A DNA stretch of 64,000 nucleotides from Mycobacterium kubicae (GTDB lineage: Bacteria; Actinomycetota; Actinomycetes; Mycobacteriales; Mycobacteriaceae), in the NCBI RefSeq assembly GCF_015689175.1, contig NZ_CP065047.1, forward strand, positions 2,232,001-2,296,000. Direction: 5' to 3'. Below the pieces are notes generated by a model. The model made no database searches. It worked only from the letters and a program-made list of their open reading frames with translations, and was not told the DNA's origin. The translations under genes were made by a program, and so were the position numbers. This document shows positions 22,909-36,520 of the stretch, in pieces (position 1 is the first letter of the stretch; each line of letters opens with the position of its first letter).

Positions 22909-23632
22909 GGAGGTACCGTACGCACCCCGCGTGGTCGCCGGCGCCTGGGTGGTCGCCGGGTGGGCGGCCCTGGCCTACGGCATCTACTTGACGGTGGTGG
23001 CCCTGCGTTTGCCGCCGGGGAGCGAGTTGACCGGACATTGGGTCGCCCAACCCGCGTTCAAGGCGTCCATGGCGGTGTTGCTGGCCGTGGCCGCGCTGGC
23101 CCATCCCCTTGTCCGAGAACGGCGCTGGCTGGTTCCCGCGCTGGTGTTCTCGGCTTGCGGCGACTGGTTCCTGGCGATTCCCTGGTGGTCGCCGTCGTTC
23201 GTCTTCGGCTTGGGCTCGTTCTTGTTGGCGCACTTGTGCTTTCTCGGTGCGCTGGTACCTCTTGCCGCTCCGTCGCGCCCACGCATCGCTGCCGCCGTCT
23301 TGATGTGCGTGGCGTCGGTGTCGTTGCTGGTCTGGTTCTGGCCGCACCTCGGTGAACAGAAGCTGACCCTTCCGGTGACGGTCTACATCGCCGTGCTGTG
23401 CGCCATGGTGTGTGCCGCGCTGTTAGCGGAGTTGCCGACCATCTGGACGGCGGTGGGCGCGGTGTGTTTTGCGGTGTCGGACTCGATGATCGCGATCAGC
23501 CGATTCGTCCTCGGCAATGAGGCGCTGGCGGTCCCGATCTGGTGGTCCTACGCCGCCGCCCTTGTCCTGATCACCGCCGGCTTCTTCTTCGGCCGCGAGG
23601 TCCCGACGTCCGCCCCGGAACCTGTTGTCTAG
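22907..23632 (+). CDS. YhhN-family membrane protein, Rv1401-like
   Basis: A 241-residue protein with about eight hydrophobic helices, the YhhN (TMEM86/lysoplasmalogenase-like) layout, including [11 protein letters not shown] and [13 protein letters not shown], which carry the family's conserved Asp residues. Eukaryotic relatives hydrolyse the vinyl-ether bond of lysoplasmalogens; the bacterial role is unproved. The ATG at 22907 overlaps the divergent lipI start, so a GTG at 22913 is as likely. The end overlaps the priA start by eight bases. Confidence 0.8.
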   Translation: MEVPYAPRVVAGAWVVAGWAALAYGIYLTVVALRLPPGSELTGHWVAQPAFKASMAVLLAVAALAHPLVRERRWLVPALVFSACGDWFLAIPWWSPSFVFGLGSFLLAHLCFLGALVPLAAPSRPRIAAAVLMCVASVSLLVWFWPHLGEQKLTLPVTVYIAVLCAMVCAALLAELPTIWTAVGAVCFAVSDSMIAISRFVLGNEALAVPIWWSYAAALVLITAGFFFGREVPTSAPEPVV

Positions 23633-25628
23633 CAACAACTCTCCCACACCCGTCGAGGTCGAGCCGATCGCGCGAGTGCTGCCCATGCTCACGGTGCCGC
23701 ACCTGGACCGCGAGTTCGATTACCTGGTGTCCGCCGAGCAGTCCGACGACGCTCAACCCGGAGTGCGGGTCCGGGTCCGATTCCACGGCCGGCTGGTCGA
23801 CGGATTCGTCCTGGAACGCCGCAACGACACCGATCACCAGGGCAAGCTGGGCTGGCTTGACCGCGTGGTGTCTCCAGAACCGGTGCTCACCGCCGAAATC
23901 CGGCGGTTGGCCGAGGCGGTGGCGGCCCGTTATGCCGGCACCCGACCCGACGTGCTGCGCCTGGCCATCCCGGCCCGCCATGCCCGGGTGGAGAAGGAAC
24001 CGACCGCGGTGGCGCAGCGGCCGGTCGTCGCGCCGGTCGACCCGGCGGGGTGGCAGGCCTACCACCGCGGCGGGCAGTTCCTGACCGCGTTGTCCCAGGG
24101 GCGCGCTGCCCGGGCCGTGTGGCAGGCGCTGCCGGGGGAGCGCTGGGCCGAGCGGTTCGCCGAAGCGGCCGCGCACACCGTCCAGGCCGGCCGCTCGGTG
24201 CTGGCCATCGTGCCCGACCAGCGCGACCTGGACCTGTTGTCGCAGGCCGTCACGGCACATATCGACGAGGCGGCAGTCGCGGCGCTGTCGGCCGGACTCG
24301 GCCCGGCCGCCCGCTACCGGCGCTGGCTTTCGGTGCTGCGGGGCAGCGCACGCATGGTGATCGGCACCCGCAGCGCCGTATTTGCGCCGTTGAGCGACCT
24401 CGGGCTGGTGATGGTGTGGGCGGACGCCGACGACAGCCTGGCCGAGCCCCGCGCGCCCTATCCCCATGCTCGGGAGGTCGCCATGCTGCGCGCGCATCAA
24501 GCCCGCTGCGCGGCGCTGATCGGCGACTATGCCCGCACCGCCGAAGCCCATGCGCTGGTTCGCAGCGGGTGGGCGCACGACATCGTCGCGGCCCGTCCGG
24601 TGGTGCGGGCACGCAGTCCGCGCGTCGTCGCGCTGGACGACAGCGGATACGCCGACGAACGTGATCCGGCGGCGCGCACCGCCCGGCTGCCGTCCATCGC
24701 ACTGCGCGCCGCCCGATCCGCACTAGAGGCCGATGCGCCGGTGTTGGTCCAGGTGCCGCGGCGCGGATACGTCCCGTCGCTGGCCTGCGGACGCTGCCGG
24801 GCGATCGCGCGCTGCCGGCACTGCACGGGTCCCTTGTCGCTGTTGGATGGCGGCGCCGCAACGGTGTGCCGGTGGTGCGCCCGGGTAGATGCGGCGCCCA
24901 GGTGCGGGCGGTGCGGGTCGGATGCCTTGCGGGCGGTGGTGGTGGGGGCGCGGCGCACCGCCGAAGAACTGGGCCGAGCGTTTCCTGGGACGCCGGTGAT
25001 CACGTCGGCCGGTGAGTCGATTGTGTCCGCAGTCGGCGGCAAGCCGGCGGTGGTGGTCGCCACCCCGGGCGCCGAACCGCACGCCGACGGCGGTTACGGC
25101 GCGGCGCTGTTGCTCGACACGTGGGCGTTGCTGGGCCGTCAAGATCTGCGCGCCGCCGAGCACGCGCTGTGGCGCTGGATGAGTGCGGGTGCGCTGGTGC
25201 GCGCGCGTGGTGACGGTGGGGTGGTGCTGGTGGTGGCCGAATCGTCCATTCCGACCGTGCAGGCGCTGATCCGCTGGGATCCGGTGGGTCATGCCGACGG
25301 TGAGCTGGCGTCCCGAGCCGAGGTCGGGTTGCCGCCCAGCGTGCATATCGCCGCGCTGGACGGCCCGGCACATGCGGTGACCGCTCTACTCGAGGAGACC
25401 CGGTTGCCCGACGACGCGGACCTGTTGGGGCCGGTAGACCTACCCCCGGGCGCACGTCGCCCCGCGGGCGCGCCCACGGACGGACCGGTCACCCGAATGC
25501 TGGTACGCGTGCGTCGTGAGCACGGTCTCGCGCTGGCGGCGGCTTTGCGCGGCGCCGTCGGGGTGCTCAGCGCTCGACAGACTCAAGAGCCGGTGCGCGT
25601 GCAAATCGACCCCCTGCACATTGGATAA
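23625..25628 (+). CDS. priA: Actinobacterial PriA-like primosome protein
   Basis: A 667-residue PriA homologue for restarting stalled replication forks. The N-terminal 3'-DNA-binding domain is clear ([31 protein letters not shown]), as are the zinc-binding Cys clusters [13 protein letters not shown] and [17 protein letters not shown] near residues 385-430. The Walker A glycine-Lys loop of active PriA helicases is absent, as is usual in mycobacteria, so it probably lacks helicase activity. It starts with TTG 23625, coupled to the YhhN gene. Confidence 0.92.
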   Translation: MSSNNSPTPVEVEPIARVLPMLTVPHLDREFDYLVSAEQSDDAQPGVRVRVRFHGRLVDGFVLERRNDTDHQGKLGWLDRVVSPEPVLTAEIRRLAEAVAARYAGTRPDVLRLAIPARHARVEKEPTAVAQRPVVAPVDPAGWQAYHRGGQFLTALSQGRAARAVWQALPGERWAERFAEAAAHTVQAGRSVLAIVPDQRDLDLLSQAVTAHIDEAAVAALSAGLGPAARYRRWLSVLRGSARMVIGTRSAVFAPLSDLGLVMVWADADDSLAEPRAPYPHAREVAMLRAHQARCAALIGDYARTAEAHALVRSGWAHDIVAARPVVRARSPRVVALDDSGYADERDPAARTARLPSIALRAARSALEADAPVLVQVPRRGYVPSLACGRCRAIARCRHCTGPLSLLDGGAATVCRWCARVDAAPRCGRCGSDALRAVVVGARRTAEELGRAFPGTPVITSAGESIVSAVGGKPAVVVATPGAEPHADGGYGAALLLDTWALLGRQDLRAAEHALWRWMSAGALVRARGDGGVVLVVAESSIPTVQALIRWDPVGHADGELASRAEVGLPPSVHIAALDGPAHAVTALLEETRLPDDADLLGPVDLPPGARRPAGAPTDGPVTRMLVRVRREHGLALAAALRGAVGVLSARQTQEPVRVQIDPLHIG

Positions 25629-25646
25629 CCGACCATGCCCCCTAGC

Positions 25647-25667
25647 AACTATCCGCAATAGATAGTT
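25647..25667. promoter_or_regulatory. MarR operator candidate AACTATC-N7-GATAGTT
   Basis: Perfect seven-base arms with a seven-base spacer, 45 bases before the marR-like ATG. It has the size and symmetry of MarR sites, so self-repression by the adjacent regulator is likely. Confidence 0.65.
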
Positions 25668-25711
25668 ACACTTTGCTTTTGCTGTGCCCGGTGCACGGGG
25701 AAGGGGCCACC

Positions 25712-26197
25712 ATGACCACGCAGAACGCAGCAGCAGCCGACGAGTCGCTCGACGTCATCACCGACGCGCTGCTGACCGCGTCGCGGTTGCTGGTCGCGAT
25801 CTCGGCTCATTCCATCGCGATGGTCGACGACAGCCTCACCATCCCGCAGTTCCGCACCTTGGTGATCTTGTCCAATCGGGGCCCGATCAACCTGGCGACC
25901 TTGGCGACACTGCTCGGTGTGCAGCCCTCGGCGACCGGGCGGATGGTGGATCGGCTGGTCAGCGCCGGGATGATCGATCGCCTACCGCACCCCACGTCAC
26001 GCCGGGAACTGCTCGCCGCGTTGACCAAGAAGGGGCGAGAGGTCGTCGCCAAGGTGACCGCCAACCGTCGAACCGAGATCGCGCGCATCGTCGAGAAGAT
26101 GCCGCCGGCCGAACGACACGGGCTGGTACGCGCCCTGACGGCGTTCACGGCCGCCGGCGGTGAACCCGACGCCCACGTCGATATCGATCAGCTGTAG
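25712..26197 (+). CDS. MarR-family regulator, Rv1404-like
   Basis: A 161-residue winged-helix repressor. The MarR fold is visible: LTIPQFRTLVILSNRG (helix 2), then INLATLATLLGVQPSATGRMVDRLV as the recognition unit, and the wing RLPHPTSRRELLAALT. Start is ATG 25712 after GGGGAAGGGG; an upstream in-frame extension lacks support. In M. tuberculosis Rv1404 controls the methyltransferases Rv1403c and Rv1405c and responds to acid. Here only one of these is present, convergent on the right, and an operator-like repeat sits upstream. Confidence 0.92.
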   Translation: MTTQNAAAADESLDVITDALLTASRLLVAISAHSIAMVDDSLTIPQFRTLVILSNRGPINLATLATLLGVQPSATGRMVDRLVSAGMIDRLPHPTSRRELLAALTKKGREVVAKVTANRRTEIARIVEKMPPAERHGLVRALTAFTAAGGEPDAHVDIDQL

Positions 26198-26202
26198 GCG
26201 GC

Positions 26203-27018
26203 TCATCGCTTGTCGGCGACGAGCAGTAGGTACTCCCACGCCATGACGCCGTTGTGCAGGTATTCCTCGGCGAGTTCGACCAGCTGAGCGTCGAGTTCGG
26301 CGGCCAGCACCGCGTTGCCGCCGATGTTGGCATACGCCTCGATCGTGGGCCCGTAGTGGTGTTTGAAGTAGTCGTGGACGGCCTGGGCGGTGCTGAACCG
26401 GTCCACCTTGAGCAGCCCGCGCCGTACGTCGGCCCCGACGACCCGGTCACCGAGTAGCCCGGTGAGGTAGGCCTCGCGTCCCCACAGCGCCGACGGGGGC
26501 AACGCCGCCGACAGGCTGGGCCGGTAGGGGCGCAGGGTGGCCAGCATCCGGCCGAAGAAGCCCTCGTGGGTCCAGCTGATCACCCCGAGGATGCCGCCCG
26601 GTCGGCAGACGCGGACCAGTTCGTTGGCCGCGCGTTGGTGATCGGGCGCGAACATCACGCCGATCGCCGAGATCACGATGTCGAATTGGCCGTCACCAAA
26701 TGGCAGGGCTTGGGCGTCAGCTTCCTGGTATTGCAGCCGGAGGCCTTCCCGGGCCGCTCTGGCCTGTGAGCGGCGCAGCAGTTCCGGGGTGAGATCTGTG
26801 GACATGACGCAGGCTCCGGTCCTGGCGGCGGGCAGTGAGATGTTGCCGGAGCCGGCGGCGACGTCGAGCACCCGATCGCCGGGACCGATTCCGGTGGCGG
26901 CGACCAGGATGGGGCCCAGCGGTGCCATTACCTGTTCGGCCATCAAGGCGTAGTCGCCCAGCGCCCACATCTTCCGATGGGTCGCGGCCAGGGAGGGGTC
27001 AGTGTGCATGGTCGTCAT
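26203..27018 (-). CDS. SAM-dependent methyltransferase, Rv1405c/Rv1403c-like
   Basis: A 271-residue UbiE-like class I methyltransferase. Motif I is VLDVAAGSGNISLPAA (about residues 51-66), followed by TDLTPELL, and FDIVISAIGVMFAPDH as motif IV. In M. tuberculosis two near-copies flank the Rv1404 regulator and are induced by acid; only this copy remains in this window. AAGGAGA lies six bases before the ATG at 27018. It is convergent with the MarR gene, the stops being six bases apart. Confidence 0.9.
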   Translation of the reverse strand: MTTMHTDPSLAATHRKMWALGDYALMAEQVMAPLGPILVAATGIGPGDRVLDVAAGSGNISLPAARTGACVMSTDLTPELLRRSQARAAREGLRLQYQEADAQALPFGDGQFDIVISAIGVMFAPDHQRAANELVRVCRPGGILGVISWTHEGFFGRMLATLRPYRPSLSAALPPSALWGREAYLTGLLGDRVVGADVRRGLLKVDRFSTAQAVHDYFKHHYGPTIEAYANIGGNAVLAAELDAQLVELAEEYLHNGVMAWEYLLLVADKR

Positions 27019-27056
27019 CGCATCTCCTTGAACAAGACTTCTGGTAGGACACAGTA

Positions 27057-27066
27057 TGCATATGCA
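27057..27066. promoter_or_regulatory. Palindrome TGCATATGCA upstream of the methyltransferase
   Basis: A perfect ten-base palindrome 39 bases before the methyltransferase start, in the gap shared with divergent fmt. It could be a regulator site or include a -10 box (CATACT just beside it on the minus strand). Confidence 0.35.
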
Positions 27067-27137
27067 ACATTAGATTGAGGTAAGAGTTTCGGGATTAGCC
27101 GTGACGTGCCGGCGGCAGCCCTTCCTAGACTGGCCCG

Positions 27138-28070
27138 GTGCGTCTTGTCTTCGCCGGTACCCCCGAACCCGCGCTGCCCGCGTTGCGTCGCCTGATCGAG
27201 TCGCCCCGCCACGAAGTGGTCGCCGTGCTGACCCGGCCCGATGCCGCTGCCGGCCGCCGCGGTAAGCCCGAGCCGTCGCCGGTGGCCCGTGAGGCGCTCG
27301 ACCGGGGGATTCCGGTGCTGCGCCCCGCCCGGCCGAATTCGCCGGAGTTCGTGGCCGAACTGGCGGAGTTGGCGCCCGAGTGTTGCCCGGTGGTGGCCTA
27401 TGGGGCGCTGCTGCGCGAAGGGCTGCTGGCGGTCCCCCCGCACGGTTGGATCAATTTGCACTTCTCGTTGCTGCCCGCGTGGCGCGGCGCAGCCCCGGTA
27501 CAGGCGGCGATCGCGGCCGGCGACACCATCACCGGGGCCACGACGTTCCAGATCGAGCCGAGCCTGGACTCCGGACCGGTGTACGGCGTCGTCACCGAGA
27601 CCATCCGGCCGACCGATACGGCGGGTGATCTGCTCGAGCGGCTTGCGGTGTCTGGTGCCGCGCTGTTGTCGGCCACCTTGGACGGCATCGCCGATCAGAC
27701 GTTGACCGCGCGGCCCCAACCGGCCGACGGGGTCAGCCTGGCGCCGAAGATCACCGTCGAGGAAGCGCGGATTCGGTGGGAGTTGCCCGCTCCCGTCGTC
27801 GAGCGGCGCATCCGGGCGGTGACGCCCAATCCGGGTGCCTGGACGGTCATCGGTGATCTGCGGGTCAAGGTGGGGCCGGTGCAGCTGGCAACCGAAGCGC
27901 CAATCCCGTTGCAGCCCGGCGAGATTCATGTCGACCGCAAACACGTCTGGGTCGGCACCGGATCGGATCCGGTGCGGCTCGGGCAGATTCAGCCGCCCGG
28001 TAAGAAACTGATGAATGCCGCGGACTGGGCGCGCGGAGCCCGGCTCGACACTGCTGTGCGCGCGTCGTGA
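27138..28070 (+). CDS. fmt: Methionyl-tRNA formyltransferase
   Basis: A 310-residue enzyme that formylates initiator Met-tRNA with 10-formyl-tetrahydrofolate. The catalytic Asn/His/Asp set appears in [21 protein letters not shown] (INxHxSLLPxxRG), with the start [13 protein letters not shown] and the C-terminal OB-like tRNA-binding domain from about residue 205. Start is GTG 27138. It overlaps rsmB by four bases (GTGA), a pairing kept across bacteria. Confidence 0.96.
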   Translation: MRLVFAGTPEPALPALRRLIESPRHEVVAVLTRPDAAAGRRGKPEPSPVAREALDRGIPVLRPARPNSPEFVAELAELAPECCPVVAYGALLREGLLAVPPHGWINLHFSLLPAWRGAAPVQAAIAAGDTITGATTFQIEPSLDSGPVYGVVTETIRPTDTAGDLLERLAVSGAALLSATLDGIADQTLTARPQPADGVSLAPKITVEEARIRWELPAPVVERRIRAVTPNPGAWTVIGDLRVKVGPVQLATEAPIPLQPGEIHVDRKHVWVGTGSDPVRLGQIQPPGKKLMNAADWARGARLDTAVRAS

Positions 28071-29434
28071 ACGCGAAAGACCGCCGGCCGCGCCGCCGGC
28101 CGCTGGACCCCGCGCGCCGGGCGGCGTTCGACGCGCTGCGGGCGGTGAGCGAGCGAAACGCCTACGCCAACCTGGTGTTGCCCGCGCTGCTGCGCGAGCG
28201 CGGGATCACCGGACGGGACGCGGCATTCGCCACCGAATTGACCTACGGCGCATGCCGGACGCAGGGCCTGCTCGACGCGGTGATCGGCGCGGCCGCCAAT
28301 CGTTCCCCGCAGGCGATCGATCCGGTACTGCTCGACCTGCTGAGGTTGGGGACCTACCAACTGCTGCGCACCCGCGTCGACGCACACGCCGCGGTGTCAA
28401 CCACCGTCGAACAAGCCGGCATCGAATTCGATTCGGCGCGAGCCGGATTCGTCAACGCCGTGCTGCGCACCATCTCCCGTCGCGACGAGCAGTCGTGGGT
28501 GACCGAACTGGCGCCCGATCCGCGGGCAGACCCTATCGGGCACGCCGCCTTCGTGCACGCCCACCCTCGCTGGATCGCCCAGGCCTTCGCCGACGCGTTG
28601 GGTGCGGCCGCCGGGGAAGTCGACGCGGTGCTGGCCAGCGACGACGAACGGCCCCTGGTGCACCTGGCGGCCCGGCCCGGCGTGTTGACCGCCGACGAAC
28701 TGGCCGCGGCGGTGCACGGCACCGTGGGCCGCTACTCGCCGTATGCGGTGTATCTACCGGGTGGTGACCCGGCGTCGCTCGAACCGGTGCGCGACGGTCA
28801 GGCCCTGGTGCAGGACGAGGGCAGCCAACTGGTGGCCCGAGCGCTGACGTTGGCGCCGGTCGACGGGGACACCGGGCGCTGGCTCGACTTGTGCGCCGGT
28901 CCGGGCGGGAAGACGGCGCTGCTGGCCGCGATCGCCGTCGCGTCGGGCGCCCGGGTCACCGCCGTGGAGCCATCGGCCCACCGGGCGGACCTGGTGGTGC
29001 AGAACACCCGCGGATTGCCGGTCGAGGTAGTGCGGGTCGACGGGCGCCAATCCGGTCTGGAACCGGGCTTCGACCGGGTGCTGGTGGATGCGCCGTGCAC
29101 CGGGCTGGGTGCGTTGCGCCGGCGGCCCGAGGCCCGCTGGCGTCGCCAGCCGGCCGATGTGCCGGGGTTGGCCAAGCTGCAACGTGAGCTGCTGGCCGCC
29201 GCGATCGCGCTGACCCGCCCGGGCGGCGTGGTGCTGTACGCGACCTGTTCGCCGCACCTGGCGGAGACCACCGGGGTGGTGGCCGACGCGCTGCGCCGCC
29301 ATCCGGTCGAGGCGATCGACACCCGGCCGCTGTTCGAGCCCGTGGAGTCCCCCGAGGGCGCCGCGGTGCAGCTGTGGCCGCACCGGCACGGCACCGACGC
29401 GATGTTCGCCGCCGCGCTGCGCCGCCTAACGTGA
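28067..29434 (+). CDS. rsmB: 16S rRNA m5C967 methyltransferase
   Basis: A 455-residue RsmB (Fmu). The N-terminal 140 residues are a NusB-like RNA-binding domain ([20 protein letters not shown]). The methyltransferase half has motif [16 protein letters not shown], and the two catalytic Cys sites [15 protein letters not shown] and [14 protein letters not shown], all typical of the NSUN/RsmB family. It would use S-adenosylmethionine to methylate C967 of 16S rRNA. It starts with GTG 28067, coupled to fmt. Confidence 0.95.
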   Translation: MNAKDRRPRRRPLDPARRAAFDALRAVSERNAYANLVLPALLRERGITGRDAAFATELTYGACRTQGLLDAVIGAAANRSPQAIDPVLLDLLRLGTYQLLRTRVDAHAAVSTTVEQAGIEFDSARAGFVNAVLRTISRRDEQSWVTELAPDPRADPIGHAAFVHAHPRWIAQAFADALGAAAGEVDAVLASDDERPLVHLAARPGVLTADELAAAVHGTVGRYSPYAVYLPGGDPASLEPVRDGQALVQDEGSQLVARALTLAPVDGDTGRWLDLCAGPGGKTALLAAIAVASGARVTAVEPSAHRADLVVQNTRGLPVEVVRVDGRQSGLEPGFDRVLVDAPCTGLGALRRRPEARWRRQPADVPGLAKLQRELLAAAIALTRPGGVVLYATCSPHLAETTGVVADALRRHPVEAIDTRPLFEPVESPEGAAVQLWPHRHGTDAMFAAALRRLT

Positions 29435-29466
29435 GGATGGGCCCCGGGCTCAGTAATGTGTCGCAC

Positions 29467-30156
29467 ATGTCTGGCAGCACGGGGGGTCCACTCATCGCGC
29501 CATCCATCCTCGCCGCCGATTTCGCCCGCCTCGCCGACGAAGCGGCGGCGGTGACGGGGGCGGATTGGCTCCATGTCGATGTGATGGACAACCACTTCGT
29601 CCCGAATCTGACCATCGGCCTGCCGGTGGTCGAGAGCTTGCTCGCGGTCACCGATATCCCGATGGACTGTCATCTGATGATCGAAGACCCGGACCGGTGG
29701 GCGCCGCCGTACGCCGAGGCCGGTGCCTACAACGTCACCTTCCACGCCGAAGCCACCGACAACCCGATCGGCGTGGCCCGCGACATCCGCGCGGCGGGAG
29801 CCAAGGCGGGCATCAGCGTCAAGCCCAAGACTCCGCTGGACCCGTACCTGGAAATCCTGCCGCAGTTCGACACGCTGCTGATCATGTCCGTCGAACCGGG
29901 CTTCGGCGGTCAGGAATTCATTCCCGAGGTGTTGAGCAAGGTCCGCACCGTCCGCAAGATGGTCGACTCGGGGGAGTTGCGAATCCTGGTCGAGATCGAC
30001 GGTGGCATCAACGACGACACCATCGAACAGGCGGCCGAGGCGGGCGTGGACTGCTTCGTCGCCGGATCGGCGGTGTACGGCGCGCAGGATCCGAGTGCCG
30101 CTGTCGAGGCGTTACGTCGCCAGGCCGCTGCCGCGTCTCCTCATCTGCAGCTATGA
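29467..30156 (+). CDS. rpe: Ribulose-phosphate 3-epimerase
   Basis: A 229-residue TIM barrel that interconverts ribulose 5-phosphate and xylulose 5-phosphate. Motifs include [45 protein letters not shown] and [11 protein letters not shown] with the catalytic Asp residues. The start at ATG 29467 gives exactly the M. tuberculosis length; an open frame upstream overlaps rsmB. It supplies ribulose 5-phosphate, a riboflavin precursor, and its stop overlaps the ribG start (ATGA), which links it to that pathway. Confidence 0.96.
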   Translation: MSGSTGGPLIAPSILAADFARLADEAAAVTGADWLHVDVMDNHFVPNLTIGLPVVESLLAVTDIPMDCHLMIEDPDRWAPPYAEAGAYNVTFHAEATDNPIGVARDIRAAGAKAGISVKPKTPLDPYLEILPQFDTLLIMSVEPGFGGQEFIPEVLSKVRTVRKMVDSGELRILVEIDGGINDDTIEQAAEAGVDCFVAGSAVYGAQDPSAAVEALRRQAAAASPHLQL

Positions 30157-31175
30157 GCGAAGTGGAGCAGGTCAAAAGCATCGAAGAGGCGATGGTCCTC
30201 GCCATCCAGCAGTCCTACCAAGTCAAGGGCACCACATATCCGAACCCGCCCGTTGGCGCCGTCATCATCGACCAAGAGGGGCGGGTGGTCGGGGTCGGCG
30301 GCACCCAACCGGCCGGCGGCGACCACGCCGAAGTGGTGGCGCTGCGCCGGGCCGGGGGGTTGGCCGCCGGCGGCATCGCGGTGGTCACCATGGAGCCGTG
30401 CAACCACTACGGGAAGACTCCGCCGTGTGTGAACGCGTTGATCGAGGCCCGGGTTGGCACGGTGATCTATGGCGTCGACGACCCGAACGGGATCGCGGGG
30501 GGTGGCGCCGGCCGGCTGTCGGCGGCGGGGGTGCAGGTGCGTTCGGGCATCCTGGCCGACCGGGTGGCGGCCGGACCGCTGCGTGAGTGGCTGCATAAGC
30601 AGCGCACCGGCTGGCCGCACGTGACATGGAAGTACGCCACCAGCATCGACGGCCGCAGCGCCGCCGCCGACGGGTCCAGCCAGTGGATCTCCAGCGAGGC
30701 CTCGCGGATGGATCTGCACCGCCGGCGCGCCCTGGCCGACGCGATCGTGGTCGGCACCGGCACCGTCCTCGCCGACGACCCGGCGTTGACCGCGCGACTG
30801 CCCGACGGTTCACTCGCCCCGCAGCAGCCGCTGCGCGTGGTGGTGGGCAAGCGCGACATCCCCCCGGACGCCAAGGTGCTCAACGACGATTCCCGCACCA
30901 TGGTGATCCGCACCCACGAGCCCGTAGAGGTGCTGCGGGCGCTGTCGGACCGCACTGACGTCCTACTGGAGGGCGGTCCCACCCTGGCCGGCGCCTTCTT
31001 GCGGGCCGGCGGCATCAACCGGATCTTGGCCTACATGGCACCGATCTTGTTAGGCGGGCCCGTCACCGCGGTCGACGACGTCGGGGTAACGACCATCGCC
31101 CACGCGCTGCGGTGGCAGTTCGACGCCGTCGAACAGGTTGGACCCGACCTGCTGCTCAGCTTGGTGGCGCGGTAA
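30153..31175 (+). CDS. ribG: Bifunctional riboflavin deaminase/reductase
   Basis: A 340-residue RibD/RibG carrying out steps 2 and 3 of riboflavin synthesis. The N-terminal deaminase has the zinc sites [10 protein letters not shown] and [16 protein letters not shown] (about residues 50-90); the C-terminal reductase starts near residue 150 ([18 protein letters not shown]) with NADPH-binding [16 protein letters not shown] and [12 protein letters not shown]. It is coupled to rpe by ATGA. Its last 126 bases are overlapped on the other strand by the end of the P55 frame. Confidence 0.96.
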   Translation: MSEVEQVKSIEEAMVLAIQQSYQVKGTTYPNPPVGAVIIDQEGRVVGVGGTQPAGGDHAEVVALRRAGGLAAGGIAVVTMEPCNHYGKTPPCVNALIEARVGTVIYGVDDPNGIAGGGAGRLSAAGVQVRSGILADRVAAGPLREWLHKQRTGWPHVTWKYATSIDGRSAAADGSSQWISSEASRMDLHRRRALADAIVVGTGTVLADDPALTARLPDGSLAPQQPLRVVVGKRDIPPDAKVLNDDSRTMVIRTHEPVEVLRALSDRTDVLLEGGPTLAGAFLRAGGINRILAYMAPILLGGPVTAVDDVGVTTIAHALRWQFDAVEQVGPDLLLSLVAR

Positions 31176-32741
31176 CGACCCGCCGCCGTGACCGACGGCG
31201 ACCGGCTCGCCGACATCCTCGGGCTCGTCGACCCCGCGATGGCGGGCGCCGATCAACAACAGGCCCAGCAGCGCGCCGATCAGGCAGATCGCCACAGTCA
31301 CCTTGAAGATGTCGCCGTACATCAACGCAAAGGCCTTCTGATACTGGCCGGCGATCGCCGCCGCCCGCTCGATCAGCGTGGCGTTGGGCGGGATGGCCGC
31401 ATTCAGGCCGGCCAGGATCTGGTTGAAGCGGTACAGGCCCCAGGCGCTCAGCGCGGCGACCCCGATCAGCATGCCGGTCATGCGGGCCACCACCACCGCG
31501 GCCGAGGCGATGCCGTGCTGCGCCGCCGGGACGGCCCGCAGTGTCGCCGCCGACAGCGGACCGATGACCAGTCCCAAGCCGAGGCCGGCCACCAGCAGGT
31601 CGGCGTGCATGGCCGGCACGCTGAACAGGCCGAAGATGTTGTGCTCCTGATCGGGCAGGTTCTCCCGCCAGAGCGAGATCAGCCAGTATCCGACGGCCGC
31701 GATGCATAGCCCCACGAAGGTCACCAGCCAGTCACCGGCCCGGGTGGCGATCCAGCCGCCTGCCAGTGCACCGATCGGTAAGGCGATGAGGAACCACAGC
31801 AGCATGCCGGCCGCTTGGTTCTGGTCCTTGCCGAGCACACCTTGACCGAACAGCTCGACGTTGACCAGCGTCACCATCAGAGCCGCGCCGGCGCACACCG
31901 ATGCACCCAGCGCGGCCAGGAACGGCCGGAAGTGCACGCCGGCAGGTTCGACGAGTCGGGTGCGCGCGAAGCGCTCCCAGACGAAGAACGCCACAGTCGC
32001 CACAATCGCGCCGACGACCAGCGGCAGCCCGTAGCTGGGCAGTACCTGTTTGCCGTCTGGGTTGGGGTTATAGAGGCCGATGACGGCAAGGCCCAAGGCC
32101 AGCGCCAGCAGGAATCCGCCGACCAGGTCGATCTTCTCCGGCTCGGCGCTACGGTCGTGCGCGGGAAGGCTGAACTGAATCAACGCCATGGCGATCAGGG
32201 TCAGCGGGACGTTGATCCAGAACACGTCGCGCCAGTCGTGGAACAGCCAGACGATGAAGATGCCGTACAGCGGACCCAGCACGCTGCCGAGTTCTTGCGC
32301 GGCGCCGATACCACCGAGCACGCCGGCGCGGTTGCGCTGCGCCCACAGGTCGGCGCCGAGGGCCAGCGTGATCGGCAGCAGGGCGCCGCTGGCCACCCCC
32401 TGGATGGTGCGGCCGGCGATCAGCATGTGGAAGTCGCCGAAATGGCCGGCCAGGGCGGTCACCACCGAGCCCACGATGAAGCCGGCCAGGCTGACCTGCA
32501 GCATGAGCTTGCGGCCGAACCGGTCCGACGCGCGACCCAGCAGCGGCATGGCGGCGATGTAGCCCAGCAGATACATCGTGACGATCCAGGTGATCCGCTG
32601 CAGCTGGTTCACCGGGATACCGACGCTGTCCATGATGTCGCGCATGATGGTCACGACGACATAGGTGTCCAGGGCGCCCAGCAGTACCGCGAGGCTGCCC
32701 GCGCTGATTGCGACTCTGCGTCCTGCCCGCATGGTGGTCAT
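31050..32741 (-). CDS. P55-type major facilitator efflux pump (Rv1410c)
   Basis: A 563-residue MFS transporter with about 14 helices. The MFS loop signature [14 protein letters not shown] is between helices 2 and 3 (about residues 69-82), and motif [18 protein letters not shown] follows. In mycobacteria P55 works with LprG to move triacylglycerols and lipoglycans to the outer envelope and affects drug tolerance. The start overlaps the lprG stop (ATGA). The M. tuberculosis protein is 518 residues; here the last 45-50 residues run antisense through ribG and look like read-through past a lost stop. Confidence 0.94.
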   Translation of the reverse strand: MTTMRAGRRVAISAGSLAVLLGALDTYVVVTIMRDIMDSVGIPVNQLQRITWIVTMYLLGYIAAMPLLGRASDRFGRKLMLQVSLAGFIVGSVVTALAGHFGDFHMLIAGRTIQGVASGALLPITLALGADLWAQRNRAGVLGGIGAAQELGSVLGPLYGIFIVWLFHDWRDVFWINVPLTLIAMALIQFSLPAHDRSAEPEKIDLVGGFLLALALGLAVIGLYNPNPDGKQVLPSYGLPLVVGAIVATVAFFVWERFARTRLVEPAGVHFRPFLAALGASVCAGAALMVTLVNVELFGQGVLGKDQNQAAGMLLWFLIALPIGALAGGWIATRAGDWLVTFVGLCIAAVGYWLISLWRENLPDQEHNIFGLFSVPAMHADLLVAGLGLGLVIGPLSAATLRAVPAAQHGIASAAVVVARMTGMLIGVAALSAWGLYRFNQILAGLNAAIPPNATLIERAAAIAGQYQKAFALMYGDIFKVTVAICLIGALLGLLLIGARHRGVDEPEDVGEPVAVGHGGGSLPRHQAEQQVGSNLFDGVELPPQRVGDGRYPDVVDRGDGPA

Positions 32742-33442
32742 CCGCTCACCGGTGGCTTCGTCACCTGAACCTGCTGGTTGTAGTTCGACAGGGCTATCTG
32801 GACCGAGTTGCCCGAACCGCGTTCCATCTTGGCCTGGGCCAGTTGATGGTCACCTTGTTCCTGAATCCAGACCGTCGCCGGCACCGGGTCGGTGGCGTTG
32901 AACGGAGGCGCGATGGCGTTGACCGATTGCGGGGTGAGCTTTCCGGTGATGCGAATGGTGCTCTGCCCGTTGATCGTCTCGCGGCCTTCGGCTTTGGCGT
33001 CGGTGAAATTGGCCAGCAGGTTGGCCAAGCCCTTGTCCGGGCTCAGAATCTGCGACGGGTCATAGATGTCGGACGCCGGGCCGAAGTCACTCCACTTGTT
33101 GGGGGTGAGCGTGGCAAGCAGGTTGCCGTCGATGACCACAAAGTCGACGTCTATGTCAGAGCTGCCGAAAGTGATCTTCGCGTTGCCCTTGGCCGCGGTG
33201 GGGGTGGTGGTCAGATCACCGCTCAACGTCTTCAACGACAGACCTGGGATCTTGCCGTTGACCGTCAGCACGATGTGACCACTCTTGACGGTCTTGGTTG
33301 ACTCGGCGGCCTGCTTGACCAACGTCGTCGCGTCCGGCAGCGGCCCGCCGCTCTGCTTGGATCCGGATGAGCATCCGGCCACCAAGGTGGTAGCCACGCC
33401 CAGGGCGGCGAGAGCGGCAAAAAGGCCGCGGCGAAAATGCAT
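32738..33442 (-). CDS. lprG: Lipid-transfer lipoprotein LprG
   Basis: A 234-residue lipoprotein. The signal ends in the lipobox TLVAGC (Cys24), after which the mature LppX/LprG fold follows ([20 protein letters not shown], then [19 protein letters not shown]). It binds triacylated glycolipids and lipoarabinomannan in a hydrophobic cavity and hands them across the periplasm. I start at ATG 33442, which puts the lipobox at a proper distance; the frame is open far upstream across ribC but that part is antisense noise. It is coupled to P55. Confidence 0.95.
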   Translation of the reverse strand: MHFRRGLFAALAALGVATTLVAGCSSGSKQSGGPLPDATTLVKQAAESTKTVKSGHIVLTVNGKIPGLSLKTLSGDLTTTPTAAKGNAKITFGSSDIDVDFVVIDGNLLATLTPNKWSDFGPASDIYDPSQILSPDKGLANLLANFTDAKAEGRETINGQSTIRITGKLTPQSVNAIAPPFNATDPVPATVWIQEQGDHQLAQAKMERGSGNSVQIALSNYNQQVQVTKPPVSG

Positions 33443-33526
33443 ACCCTGCATCGTAAAGGGTGGGTGTGACGCGACCGGTGACATAGTGGGGTGCACCGGC
33501 CCGGGAATACTCATTAACCTGGTGCG

Positions 33527-34138
33527 ATGTTCACCGGAATTGTCGAGGAACTTGGCCAGGTGACCGGCCGGGAAGACCTCGCGGACGCCGCCCGATTGAT
33601 CATCCGCGGGCCCACCGTCACCGCCGACGCCGGGCATGGCGACTCGATTGCTGTGAACGGCGTCTGCCTGACGGTCGTGGACGTGTTGCCCGATGGCCAG
33701 TTCAGCGCCGATGTGATGGCCGAGACGTTGAATCGGTCCAACTTGGGTGCGCTGGCGCAGGGGAGTTCGGTCAACCTGGAGCGGGCCGCGGCGCTGAACA
33801 GCCGGCTCGGCGGGCACATCGTGCAGGGCCACGTGGACGGCACCGGTCAAATCGTGTCCCGCACCCCGTCCGAACACTGGGAGGTGGTCCGGATCGAGGT
33901 GCCCGCAACCGTGGCCCGCTATGTCGTCGAGAAGGGCTCCATCACCGTGGACGGTATCTCGCTGACCGTGTCCGCCCTGGGGGCGCAACCGCGGGACTGG
34001 TTCGAGGTCTCACTGATCCCGACGACGCGCGAACTGACCACACTGGGGTCCGCGCCGGTCGGGACGCAGGTCAATCTCGAGGTGGACGTCATCGCGAAGT
34101 ATGTGGAACGGCTCCTGCAAGCCACTTCGACACCCTGA
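33527..34138 (+). CDS. ribC: Riboflavin synthase alpha chain
   Basis: A 203-residue riboflavin synthase, dismutating two lumazine molecules to riboflavin. The start [10 protein letters not shown] and the two repeated barrel halves ([10 protein letters not shown] near residue 45; [11 protein letters not shown] near 144) are diagnostic. It is divergent from lprG and followed 161 bases later by ribA2. No FMN riboswitch is visible upstream. Confidence 0.96.
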   Translation: MFTGIVEELGQVTGREDLADAARLIIRGPTVTADAGHGDSIAVNGVCLTVVDVLPDGQFSADVMAETLNRSNLGALAQGSSVNLERAAALNSRLGGHIVQGHVDGTGQIVSRTPSEHWEVVRIEVPATVARYVVEKGSITVDGISLTVSALGAQPRDWFEVSLIPTTRELTTLGSAPVGTQVNLEVDVIAKYVERLLQATSTP

Positions 34139-34299
34139 ATATGTGTGACCAAGCCCTCTCCAGGTCCTCTGAAGCCTACGAAGCGCCATCGCAATAAGTT
34201 GGGTGTACTGGTGGTTCATACTGAATGCGACACGTGGGCTTCTCGTGTGAGCCGTTTGAACAAAGTTCTCGCCGCGGGCGGGGGCGGGCAAGGTAATAC

Positions 34300-36516
<2,217 letters not shown>

Positions 36517-36520
<4 letters not shown>

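Noticed and set aside
34139..34299. Possible FMN riboswitch before ribA2
   Set aside because: None of the conserved RFN blocks is visible here or before ribC.
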